From contig CANQUR010000006.1 in the NCBI GenBank assembly GCA_947627075.1, forward strand, positions 1 to 28,114: a stretch of 28,114 bases of DNA, written 5' to 3'. This DNA comes from an uncultured Clostridia bacterium (GTDB taxonomy: Bacteria; Bacillota; Clostridia; Christensenellales; Pumilibacteraceae). The notes under the pieces were generated by a model. The model was not told where the DNA came from. It made no database searches and saw nothing but the letters and a program-made list of their open reading frames with translations. Numbering within the stretch: position 1 is the first letter of the stretch; each line of letters begins with the position of its first letter. Of the stretch, positions 15,708 through 23,077 are shown piece by piece. Both the position numbers and the translations under genes were made by a program.

Positions 15708-16037
15708 TTAACCTAAAAGTTTAAGCTCGATAAAATCCGAATACGTTTCGTACAAATCGCTTATTCCGCAAAGCATTGTGTCGAGTATCATATCCGCATC
15801 GTGTCTTTCGTCATAATCAAGGCTCGAAAGTTCGAAACTCAAATAGCCTTCTTCATCACGTCTGACAAACTTTACGTCCACACCTGCGACTTGCATAAGT
15901 CCGAGCAATGCCGTTTGTATTATGCTACTCAATGCCGCGCACACGATGTCCTCGCCTTCGACTCCGTAACCGGTATGTCCGTCGGCAGAGAGTGATACGA
16001 TATGTCCCGACGACCTTTTAACTTCTACAGTCGTCAT
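15708..16037 (-). CDS. prp: Ribosomal-processing cysteine protease Prp
   Basis: Cysteine protease that trims the N-terminus of L27 in Firmicutes and related groups. It has 109 residues. The catalytic histidine is in SADGHTGYGVEGEDIVCAA and the catalytic cysteine follows in the same segment, about 11 residues later. The gene sits between rplU and rpmA, and L27 here has the substrate extension, so enzyme and substrate agree. It begins 2 bases after the rplU stop, without a Shine-Dalgarno site; coupling to rplU translation is likely. Confidence 0.94.
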   Translation of the reverse strand: MTTVEVKRSSGHIVSLSADGHTGYGVEGEDIVCAALSSIIQTALLGLMQVAGVDVKFVRRDEEGYLSFELSSLDYDERHDADMILDTMLCGISDLYETYSDFIELKLLG

Positions 16038-16039
16038 GC

Positions 16040-16327
16040 TTAAACAGAAAGGATCTTTATACGAGTAAACGGTTGTCTGTGTCCCTGCTTTTTGCGGGAA
16101 TTCTTCTTCGCCTTATACTTGTAAACGGTAACCTTTTTACCTTTACCGAATGCAAGTATTTCGGCAGTAATCGAACCGACCTCGGTGGAAACCGTATCGC
16201 CGTCTACCTTAAGTATAGACTTAAGCTCTACCTTATCGCCTACCGAACCATCGAGCTTTTCAACTTCGATCTCGTCGCCTTCGCTTACTCTGAATTGCTT
16301 GCCGCCCGTAACTAAAACTGCATACAT
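16040..16327 (-). CDS. rplU: 50S ribosomal protein L21
   Basis: Large-subunit protein binding 23S rRNA. The start at 16327 gives MYAVLVTGGKQFRVSEGDEI, the family N-terminus, and GAGGAGGT is placed ideally upstream. The longer in-frame extension is leader RNA, not protein. The C-terminus has YKAKKNSRKKQGHRQPFTRIKI, the conserved basic RNA-binding tail. 95 residues, normal length is about 100. First gene of the rplU-prp-rpmA operon with its own promoter and structured leader. Confidence 0.97.
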   Translation of the reverse strand: MYAVLVTGGKQFRVSEGDEIEVEKLDGSVGDKVELKSILKVDGDTVSTEVGSITAEILAFGKGKKVTVYKYKAKKNSRKKQGHRQPFTRIKILSV

Positions 16328-16349
16328 TATTAAGCACCTCCTCATTGAT

Positions 16350-16405
16350 GTCTCCGTTAGTCGGGTATCGCCATATGTCGATTTGAAAACCCTTTCTATA
16401 CGGCT
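16350..16405 (-). ncRNA. Structured 5' leader of rplU (L21-leader-like)
   Basis: Three nested helices can be drawn: 16354-16357 with 16400-16403, 16363-16366 with 16389-16392, and 16367-16370 with 16379-16382. The Rfam L21 leader family is known upstream of rplU in Firmicutes and is thought to bind L21. Assignment to that family is by position and fold, not by a covariance search. Confidence 0.5.
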
Positions 16406-16413
16406 CAATAAGT

Positions 16414-16442
16414 ATTATAACTTATAAAAAAAGCAAAGTCAA
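16414..16442 (-). promoter_or_regulatory. Sigma-A promoter of rplU-prp-rpmA
   Basis: Minus-strand TTGACT (16437-16442), 17-base spacer, TATAAT (16414-16419). Near-consensus. The predicted start near 16407 gives a leader of about 80 bases that contains the nested-helix element. Confidence 0.9.
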
Positions 16443-16516
16443 GTGTTTTCCGCTCATAGTAATTACTTAACAATAAAATTTTAAGGAAAATCTCGCCAAT
16501 CATATCTGTTTTGAAC

Positions 16517-18022
16517 TTATAAATTCAATGTCACAACGGGAACGACGCCGCCAAGCATCATAATTGGATAATCCGCGCTTGACATGCCGTATTGATTTAC
16601 TCCGCGAATGGCGCTGCTCATTTGAATGGGCGATCTCGTCATCCACCAAGCGTTACCTATCAGATTAGCGTCTTTACTTTCGGTAAAAATGCCCATCGCC
16701 TTACTGTAATCCGAGGTTTTCATTTGACGCGATTCACTGATACCACTCAAAAAATTGAAGCCGTATTCTTCTTTTATACATTCGGAATTGCCGAGCAAAA
16801 AAACATTATCTTGGGTCGGTACATCATCATATCCGGACACGCCGCCTACGGCAAGGTTGTCTATCTCGGTGCGTAAAACGCTTTCCTTGTCGAATTCATC
16901 GAAAATTTGATTGTAAAAGCTTTCGTTGAGCCACTGCCTTATCGAACTATGTACATAATTATTGGCATAGACTCTATGTTCGTCATCTATAGAGCCCGTA
17001 TAATAAATGTATCCGTCTATATAATAATTGCTTTGAAATGCTTGAGTGTCTATGATTATGTCACACATAATCAATGCCTTATCGTTGTCTCGCGTCAATA
17101 TTCTCCACTTTACAGGCTCATATTTGAACCAATAAACATTGTTGATAAAATATCCGTTATCATCTTGATAAGAGTTTTCCGTGCCGGATTCGTAATTTGT
17201 ATTTGATGGTCTGTATTGAGTAAAATAGACGGCACGGTATCTCGAATATGAATACTCTACATCCTTATACCACATATAACTTTGAACATTGTCTTTTATA
17301 TAATATCCGTAATCATGCCAAGAACCTTCGTCATCGACATTAGGCAACTCCCCTTCTAACGAATTGAGTTTGTCGATAAGAGCAGTATCCGTGACTCTTG
17401 TTTGCGGATATTCGCCAAAATAAATATATTGATCTTCAATAACATATTTAGGTCGAGGCTGCGAACAAATTTTGCATTGCGTTACATTTACGCCATAAAC
17501 ATGCGGAAGCTTTTCTATTGCGTCATAGTATACGTTATTGCAAACAGCGCAAGTATATTTACAAGAGCCCTCTTCGGTACAGGAAGGTTCTTTTATAATT
17601 TCTTCCTCCATAACATGTTCGCTTTCGTCTGTTATATAGCCGCATTCGCAACTATGCCAATGGCGAGTGCGATCTGCCGAAAATTGGGTAGAAATATTGT
17701 GTTGCTCAAGATCTATGCGCAATCCGCAAGAGCATTCGCGCCAATGATAGCCTTCGTCATATACCGGTATAGAAAATTCGTGTTTTTCTCGCGACTGCGT
17801 CTTACCGCAAACACATATTGCCCAATGATACGTGTCGTCATAATCATAATTGTTATATCTATGTTTTTCTCTGTTTGTTCTTTCGCCGCAGCTACATTCT
17901 TTGTAATGATATTCATCATTATATTTCCATGTATAATTATGTTGCAAATGGTCGCAAGCGGTCAAAGCAACAACGGCAATAAAAGCCATCAAAATTACGA
18001 TAAAAAATCTATTCCTTTTCAT
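16517..18022 (-). CDS. Cys/His-repeat lipoprotein with DUF6273-like C-terminal domain
   Basis: Secreted lipoprotein of 501 residues, function unknown. MKRNRFFIVILMAFIAVVALTAC is a lipoprotein signal with the lipobox LTAC and the lipidated cysteine at 23. Residues 28-174 hold four repeats of 27-28 residues (H...YHW..CxCG...H, with CxCG at 43, 70, 97 and 125), then a divergent fifth unit with CxxC at 158-161 and a C..C pair at 183-186. The C-terminal two-thirds starts with YIYFGEYPQT (200-208), has VKWRILTRDNDKALIMC and IRQWLNESFYNQIF, and ends with WWMTRSP. This matches my memory of DUF6273, common in clostridial surface proteins. GGAGG supports the start at 18022. It ends the lgt operon, whose first enzyme would lipidate it. 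Confidence 0.8.
   Translation of the reverse strand: MKRNRFFIVILMAFIAVVALTACDHLQHNYTWKYNDEYHYKECSCGERTNREKHRYNNYDYDDTYHWAICVCGKTQSREKHEFSIPVYDEGYHWRECSCGLRIDLEQHNISTQFSADRTRHWHSCECGYITDESEHVMEEEIIKEPSCTEEGSCKYTCAVCNNVYYDAIEKLPHVYGVNVTQCKICSQPRPKYVIEDQYIYFGEYPQTRVTDTALIDKLNSLEGELPNVDDEGSWHDYGYYIKDNVQSYMWYKDVEYSYSRYRAVYFTQYRPSNTNYESGTENSYQDDNGYFINNVYWFKYEPVKWRILTRDNDKALIMCDIIIDTQAFQSNYYIDGYIYYTGSIDDEHRVYANNYVHSSIRQWLNESFYNQIFDEFDKESVLRTEIDNLAVGGVSGYDDVPTQDNVFLLGNSECIKEEYGFNFLSGISESRQMKTSDYSKAMGIFTESKDANLIGNAWWMTRSPIQMSSAIRGVNQYGMSSADYPIMMLGGVVPVVTLNL
17501..17941 (-). repeat. Coding repeat: five Cys/His units in the lipoprotein
   Basis: Protein-level repeat spanning residues 28-174. Units begin at His 28, 54, 81, 108 and 136. 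The shared frame is H, aromatic/acidic stretch, YHW (or RHW), a CxCG pair, then a polar stretch and the next His. The fifth unit is longer and has PSCTEEGSCKYTCAVC, like the common HxWxxGxxxxPxCTExGxxxYxCxxCG repeats of Firmicutes surface proteins. Nucleotide identity between units is low, so the repeat is old. Confidence 0.75.
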
Positions 18023-18056
18023 ATGTGCCTCCATTTAATTATCTTTATCGTATCGA

Positions 18057-18743
18057 TCAATCGTCATTAAGCAAACCGAGATCCTTCATAATATCTTTCA
18101 GATCATCCGTCGGATTCAGCGCTTCTTCAAAATTAAAACCGCTTTCGGACTTTCCGGCAAGTGCGGGATCCATCACGGCGATACCGGTTTTGTAAGCCTT
18201 GGAATTTTTTCTCGATCTCGTTGCCGCCGTGGAATTCGGCGAACCGTCAAGATACTCTTTTATGCTTTTGACAGGATCAAACGGTTCCTCTTCCGAAGAT
18301 ATTTGCACGCTTCCGAGCTTTTTACTTTTCAGTCTCGCATCCTCCGATTCCAATTGTTTTTGCGGGCCACCGAGCGTTTCATTCATCTCTTTGTTGAATT
18401 TGCCGACCGCGATCATATCGTCGTCAAGCGGATATTTTTCAAGCAATTTGTCGTAATATGCCGTCCACTTTTCGTGGAAAGCCTTTAATCTTGCCATTTC
18501 GGCATCATACTTCGTCTTTGCGAGTTGCTCAATCTGCTCCGCCTTGGATATTGCGGAATAAATCGCCTTGATGATAAGTTCGCGTTTGCCTTCGAGCTTA
18601 CCAAGTTCTTCTTTAAGCGCCGCAACTTGAGTATTGAGCTCGGCTATGCGCTCATCTTTTTGCGCTGCCGAAGCCTTGAGTCCTTTTATGTACTCATCCA
18701 CTTGCTCTTTACAATATCCTTTTCTTTTAATATCAAAACTCAT
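18057..18743 (-). CDS. DivIVA-domain coiled-coil protein
   Basis: 228-residue cytoplasmic protein. The N-terminus MSFDIKRKGYCKEQVDEYIKGL fits the DivIVA pattern (F....GY...eVDeyi..l), which binds curved membranes at poles and septa. A coiled coil covers about residues 17-100 (heptads in ERIAELNTQVAALKEELGKLE and onward). A second helical part and a low-complexity, Ser/Lys-rich tail follow, ending in an acidic DLKDIMKDLGLLNDD. GGAG precedes the ATG by 7 bases, and the start overlaps the pncB stop (ATGA). It is a DivIVA-like protein rather than a proven DivIVA; a scaffold role for envelope factors is inference. Confidence 0.72.
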   Translation of the reverse strand: MSFDIKRKGYCKEQVDEYIKGLKASAAQKDERIAELNTQVAALKEELGKLEGKRELIIKAIYSAISKAEQIEQLAKTKYDAEMARLKAFHEKWTAYYDKLLEKYPLDDDMIAVGKFNKEMNETLGGPQKQLESEDARLKSKKLGSVQISSEEEPFDPVKSIKEYLDGSPNSTAATRSRKNSKAYKTGIAVMDPALAGKSESGFNFEEALNPTDDLKDIMKDLGLLNDD

Positions 18744-20167
18744 TTTTGAACTCCGACCAAGAATTTTTGCTTTATGTCATAAACGCCCTTGCTTATATTT
18801 ACTCTGTAAATGTTGGGATTAAGCAATCTTTTGTATTCTTCCCACAGCTTTTCCTTTTCTTTTTTGGCGTAATCTGCCATTTCAAACAACGTGGGCGAAC
18901 TATAGACACATTTGCCGTCTATAAAAATATCCGCCAAAATTTCTCGAACATCATAATCGCCGAGCGTAAATTTTTTCCAAATATCTGTTTCATGCCTTAA
19001 GGTTATAGGCTTTGGCAGATCTTCATCTTTAAGCGCTATAACGTCCGACACCGCCATACCCGTCTTTTTGTCATAAAGACGCAAAACTTTTTTGAATCCC
19101 GGATTGGTGATCTTTTCAAGCGAAGAACTTATCTTCATTTTGTCGTATTTTTCTCCGTCGATCTCTATGCGCGAAAGCTTGTACACTCCGCCGAGAGAAG
19201 GCGTCCTTTCGCTTGTAATAAGCTTTGTTCCCACTCCATACACATCAATTTTTGCGTCTTGAAGTTTGAGAGCAGTAAGCACATCTTCATCTATATCTCC
19301 ACTCGCGAAAATTATCGCATCGTTAAAGCCCTCGGCGTCGAGCATTTCACGCGCTCTTTTGCTTAAATATGCCAAATCTCCGCTGTCAAGTCTTATACCG
19401 ACAGGCTTGTGCCCTTTTGCACGCAACTCCTTGAATACCTTGATCGCATTGGGTATTCCGCTTTTCAAAGTATCATATGTATCCACCAAAAGCAGACAAT
19501 TATCCGGAAAAAGCTCCGCAAATTTTTCAAAAGCTTCGAGTTCCGTCCTGAAGCTCATTACCCAACTATGAGCATGAGTGCCCTTCACGGGTATGCCGAA
19601 TTCCTTTGCGGCAAGTACGTTGCTTGTGCCCATGCATCCGCCAATTATGCTTGCACGAGAACCATATATTCCCGAATCGGGGCCTTGAGCTCTACGCAAG
19701 CCGAACTCCACGACGGTTTTGCCATGAGCCGCCTCAACAATTCTCGAGGCTTTTGTAGCAATAAGCGTCTGGTGCCCTATAATTGTAAGCAATGCCGTTT
19801 CTATCAATTGAGCCTCTATCAAAGGCGCCTTGACTATGAGTATCGGCTCCGACGGAAAGACAACTTCGCCCTCCACCGCAGAATATATGTCGCCTGTGAA
19901 TTTGAAATTTCTCAAATAATCCAAAAAGCCTTTATCGAAAATGTTCAATCCGTCAAGATAAGATATATCGTCTTCGGTAAACTTCAAATTTTTTATGTAA
20001 TCGATAGCTTGTTCGAGTCCGGCAAATATCGCATAGTTCAATTCAGGTTTATATCTGAAAAACATATCGAATACGGCTTCGTTTTTGTATGTTCCGTCAA
20101 GATAATAACCGTTCATCATAGTAAGTTGGTATAAGTCGGTCATAAGAGTAAGATTACGATCCATCAT
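18740..20167 (-). CDS. pncB: Nicotinate phosphoribosyltransferase
   Basis: Makes nicotinate mononucleotide from nicotinate, PRPP and ATP in the NAD salvage pathway. The 475 residues fit the family. RNLTLMTDLYQLTMMNGYY at the N-terminus, VEFGLRRAQGPDSG, the GTHAHSWVMSF segment with the conserved histidines, and GIRLDSGDLAYLSKRAREML are diagnostic. AGGGAGA precedes the first ATG; the start overlaps the stop of the upstream membrane protein gene (ATGA). It lies inside the lgt operon, a functional mix that suggests convenience of expression rather than one pathway. Confidence 0.95.
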   Translation of the reverse strand: MMDRNLTLMTDLYQLTMMNGYYLDGTYKNEAVFDMFFRYKPELNYAIFAGLEQAIDYIKNLKFTEDDISYLDGLNIFDKGFLDYLRNFKFTGDIYSAVEGEVVFPSEPILIVKAPLIEAQLIETALLTIIGHQTLIATKASRIVEAAHGKTVVEFGLRRAQGPDSGIYGSRASIIGGCMGTSNVLAAKEFGIPVKGTHAHSWVMSFRTELEAFEKFAELFPDNCLLLVDTYDTLKSGIPNAIKVFKELRAKGHKPVGIRLDSGDLAYLSKRAREMLDAEGFNDAIIFASGDIDEDVLTALKLQDAKIDVYGVGTKLITSERTPSLGGVYKLSRIEIDGEKYDKMKISSSLEKITNPGFKKVLRLYDKKTGMAVSDVIALKDEDLPKPITLRHETDIWKKFTLGDYDVREILADIFIDGKCVYSSPTLFEMADYAKKEKEKLWEEYKRLLNPNIYRVNISKGVYDIKQKFLVGVQK

Positions 20168-20685
20168 TTGTTCTCCCTACTGTGTTTTAATTTGAAATAA
20201 CTGTATATTATGCCCAATATTCCGAAATAAGCAACGATAATGGGCAAAACCGCCTTTATAGATAAAATCGAAAAACTTTCTATCAACAATAATAAGCTCA
20301 TGCCTACAAAAGCTGCCGCGACTCCGAAAATTGCGCCTCTCCTTTTTATAAAGCACATCGCGCTCAAAACACCCAACGGCAAAGCCAAGACATACAGCGG
20401 ATAGATCTGTCTGAACGACAAGCCATTCAAGACAAAAATTTGTGCGATCAAAAGCGATAGCATTGCAAATGTCGCTCCGCAACCTATCGCGTTTTTTTGC
20501 ATAAGCATGACCACGAGCGAGACAACGAATATTCCGGCATATGTCGTTATCAACCAACAATCTTCAATCATAAACGGAAATAGATCCAACGAGGTAAGCG
20601 TCAAAAATATTCCTATAGCCAAAACGATCGAGGCGACTATCAACTCCGTAATATGTATTTTACGTTCATTTACAGGTTGTTTCAT
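20164..20685 (-). CDS. Six-helix membrane protein of unknown function
   Basis: 173-residue protein that I do not recognise. It has a short polar N-terminus (MKQPVNERKIHITE), then six hydrophobic segments at about 14-37, 44-62, 70-88, 94-112, 119-138 and 143-163, and a basic tail (KLKHSRENK). No catalytic motif is visible. The pattern is that of a small bacterial membrane protein of the LiaF/DUF5668 size class, but no homology is claimed. The ATG shares one base with the lgt stop and has GGAG upstream; its stop overlaps pncB. Position between lgt and pncB is its only functional clue. Confidence 0.8.
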   Translation of the reverse strand: MKQPVNERKIHITELIVASIVLAIGIFLTLTSLDLFPFMIEDCWLITTYAGIFVVSLVVMLMQKNAIGCGATFAMLSLLIAQIFVLNGLSFRQIYPLYVLALPLGVLSAMCFIKRRGAIFGVAAAFVGMSLLLLIESFSILSIKAVLPIIVAYFGILGIIYSYFKLKHSRENK

Positions 20686-21656
20686 TACTGCTCCGCATCA
20701 AAATTATTGTCCGATTTATCGGCGACGTTTGCTTCATCATCTTGATTAACGTCGCTTTGAGTAAACGTCGTTTTTTTATACATAAAGGTTTTTTCATAAC
20801 CGTAATAATCCATACTCAACTTATTCTCATCGACAAACAACAATGGCTTTTTACCCGCTCGTTTTGCCATAACTATATGGCTGACTATTATGGCTATGCC
20901 TGCGATAAAGATCAACGCGCTTATGAGTTGATTCGCCTTGATAGGTCCGAACCACATGCTGTCGCTTCGCAGTCCCTCCACCCAAAACCTTATAAAACCA
21001 TACCAGACGCAATAGAAAGCAAAATAAAAGCCGTCGAAACTTTTTCGCTTTCCGTTATAAAACCATTGCAAAAGTCCGAATCCTATGAGGTTCCACATGG
21101 ATTCGTAGAAAAAGCACGCGTTGTAGTAGCCCGCGCCGTATATTCCGTGCGCGGCGTCTATCTGTACGGCGAACGGGAACCATTGCCAAGCGGGATCGGT
21201 TATAAGCTGACCGTATGCTTCCTGATTGGCGTAGTTGCCCCACCTGCCTATCGCCTGACCGAGTATGATAAGGCAAAAATAGAGATCCGCCATTTGTATC
21301 AAAGTCATCTGCTTTTCCGGCGCTTTACGTTTATTTATTAAAAATCTGACTATTACTGCGCCCACAAATCCGCCGAGCAATCCGCCATATATCGCGAGTC
21401 CGGCAAAGCCTACAAAGTGCCCGTTTTGAAAACCTATGATCTTTAAGAAATCCCAGTGGGTGCCGTTATGCGCCATATCATTGAAAACATAATATAATCT
21501 CGCGCCAATTATGGCAAGCGGAATACATACAAGAGCGACATCGAAAACGTTATCGGAATCATACCCTCTGCGCTTTGCCATAAAGAAAGCCAAAATGATG
21601 CATAACACCATTCCGCCTCCTATCAAACCGCCATACCATCCGGCAGAAATCAGCAT
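20685..21656 (-). CDS. lgt: Prolipoprotein diacylglyceryl transferase Lgt
   Basis: Membrane enzyme transferring diacylglycerol from phosphatidylglycerol to the lipobox cysteine of prolipoproteins. The Lgt signature GRWGNYANQEA lies at 137-147, and GLRSDSMWFG (228-237) carries the second conserved Arg. About seven membrane helices are visible. The start at 21656 is preceded by GGAGG at 5 bases; a GTG at 21668 lies within that site and is rejected. The N-terminus is shorter than usual, starting close to the WYG motif. A C-terminal cytoplasmic tail of about 50 residues, ending in an Asp/Asn-rich stretch (SDVNQDDEANVADKSDNNFD), exceeds the catalytic fold. First gene of an operon that ends with a lipoprotein. 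Confidence 0.95.
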   Translation of the reverse strand: MLISAGWYGGLIGGGMVLCIILAFFMAKRRGYDSDNVFDVALVCIPLAIIGARLYYVFNDMAHNGTHWDFLKIIGFQNGHFVGFAGLAIYGGLLGGFVGAVIVRFLINKRKAPEKQMTLIQMADLYFCLIILGQAIGRWGNYANQEAYGQLITDPAWQWFPFAVQIDAAHGIYGAGYYNACFFYESMWNLIGFGLLQWFYNGKRKSFDGFYFAFYCVWYGFIRFWVEGLRSDSMWFGPIKANQLISALIFIAGIAIIVSHIVMAKRAGKKPLLFVDENKLSMDYYGYEKTFMYKKTTFTQSDVNQDDEANVADKSDNNFDAEQ

Positions 21657-21686
21657 ATTAGCCTCCACGATATCAAAGTATTAGTT

Positions 21687-21715
21687 ATTATACTATATAT
21701 AATTAAATTTGTCAA
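21687..21715 (-). promoter_or_regulatory. Consensus sigma-A promoter of the lgt operon
   Basis: Minus-strand TTGACA (21710-21715), 17 bases, TATAAT (21687-21692): a perfect match to the consensus. Predicted start near 21680, about 24 bases ahead of the lgt ATG with its GGAGG site. Confidence 0.93.
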
Positions 21716-21782
21716 TCGGGAATTATATAAAGGTAAAAAAAGACAAATGAATTTTTGCCCCTTCAAAGAAAAATTATGTCGA

Positions 21783-21801
21783 AAAATTCGTAACGAATCT
21801 T
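21783..21801 (-). terminator. Possible intrinsic terminator after the VanW gene
   Basis: Minus-strand AAGATTCG, loop TTA, CGAATTTT: eight pairs including one G-U, running straight into a short T run. Located just after the stop of the VanW-domain gene. Stem is AT-rich, so strength is uncertain. Confidence 0.5.
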
Positions 21802-21806
21802 GTTAT

Positions 21807-23048
21807 TTAAGGTGCTATTGCGATCAATCCTTTTACGGAACCGTAAACATCGCTTCTGATAAGTTTTTTTTCAAGCAAATTGCCATAAAGATCGTAATAA
21901 AGCAAATAGCCGTTGCTGTGTACCTCGGGATGAGAATATGATATTATCTTACGCGCACCTGACTCCGTACCCTCATCAAAGTGCTCGAATTTCAAATCCA
22001 CCACCTCATCGTATCCCGGAGTTTCACCCGTAAAAGTGACTTCGCTCTTTCGTTTGATCTTATATGGAAGCTTACTACCGTAAATTTCCACGTATGCCCG
22101 CTGTCCATCGTCGTACGCTTTGACAAAAACAGGCTTCTCACCTTGATTTAATATTTTGAGATCGCTCGATCCGGAATTGACCATAGCGTCGAAACTCGGC
22201 AATTCATAACTACTTTGGAGCGAATGTCTGTTTACGGCGGATATTTTAAGATCGCTCATAAGCGCGGCATTATAAAGCGTCGTTGAAACTTGACACACTC
22301 CGCCGCCAACACCCGGCACATATTTGCCGCCCTTAATAATCTTTGCCTCTTTGAATCCGTTCTTTGCCGTGCGCTTGCCTACCGTATCGTTAAAACTCAA
22401 GGTTTCGCCGCCCATGATAACCTTGCCATTCAACTTTGAAAGCGCAAGCGAAATGTTATGCTTACGATCTTCCGTACTCGAAGAAAAATCCGTCGAGTAT
22501 TTTGCTCGCAGATTTGTCAATGGTATATTATCGTTGATCGTGACCTTGGGAGTCGGATGCTCTACCGGAATTTTTACCTTTATCGAAGGCGCGCTCATAA
22601 GCGCGAAATATATATCCATATACAGGCGGTCCTCTAAAACTTTAGTGCCCACTCTCTCTCGAGTTATGGTAAACATAGGACGCACCGAAGGATCGAAATC
22701 GATCTTGCTGTCAATAGGATCGGCGTTAATAACACTTATCGCTCTGTCTACAGTCGCTTCCAATAAAGGAAAGCATATGAGCAAAGCGGTTTTGTAGGTC
22801 GCTCCGTATTTTAATTTATCGGATATAAGCTCTATCTTTTCTTCGTATGGAGCATTTATTCGCCTTTCGTAAATTTCTTCCGCTACGACATGGTTGCTCG
22901 GCTCTATATAACTGTCCCTGTATGTAAACTTCTTATCGCCATAGTTTAATTCTATGTTTACAGTCGCTTGCGCATTCGCCGAAAAAAGTTGCAAATGTAA
23001 AATAGCGACAAGAAGAACGGAAAATAATATTATGTACCTCTTACCCAT
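21807..23048 (-). CDS. Secreted VanW-domain (YoaR-like) protein
   Basis: 413-residue exported protein. MGKRYIILFSVLLVAILHLQLFSANAQA is a signal peptide. Residues about 30-190 form a variable domain seen in YoaR-type proteins, then the VanW domain with GETLSFNDTVGKRTAKNGF, IIKGGKYVPGVGGGVCQVSTT and a LYNAAL segment. The C-terminus has a G5-like strand region ending SNGYLLYYDLYGNLLEKKLIRSDVYG. VanW proteins are cell-wall associated and some are linked to vancomycin resistance clusters; no resistance gene is near, and the catalytic role is uncertain. No Shine-Dalgarno site precedes the ATG. It follows the CCA-enzyme gene by 29 bases. Confidence 0.87.
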   Translation of the reverse strand: MGKRYIILFSVLLVAILHLQLFSANAQATVNIELNYGDKKFTYRDSYIEPSNHVVAEEIYERRINAPYEEKIELISDKLKYGATYKTALLICFPLLEATVDRAISVINADPIDSKIDFDPSVRPMFTITRERVGTKVLEDRLYMDIYFALMSAPSIKVKIPVEHPTPKVTINDNIPLTNLRAKYSTDFSSSTEDRKHNISLALSKLNGKVIMGGETLSFNDTVGKRTAKNGFKEAKIIKGGKYVPGVGGGVCQVSTTLYNAALMSDLKISAVNRHSLQSSYELPSFDAMVNSGSSDLKILNQGEKPVFVKAYDDGQRAYVEIYGSKLPYKIKRKSEVTFTGETPGYDEVVDLKFEHFDEGTESGARKIISYSHPEVHSNGYLLYYDLYGNLLEKKLIRSDVYGSVKGLIAIAP

Positions 23049-23077
23049 ATATTTATGGTGCGTTATACAATTTTTTA

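Noticed and set aside
16441..16516. Terminator after the lipoprotein gene
   Set aside because: Only a long-loop TTTTCC/GGAAAA pairing and short AT palindromes are visible, none followed by a T run; no terminator is called.
19409..20134. Plus-strand open frame of 241 codons opposite pncB
   Set aside because: Antisense shadow of a certain gene; no ribosome site or recognisable motif.
21807..23048. VanW gene as part of a vancomycin-resistance cluster
   Set aside because: No vanA/B-type ligase, vanH, vanX or vanRS lies nearby; VanW domains are widespread in Clostridia without resistance.
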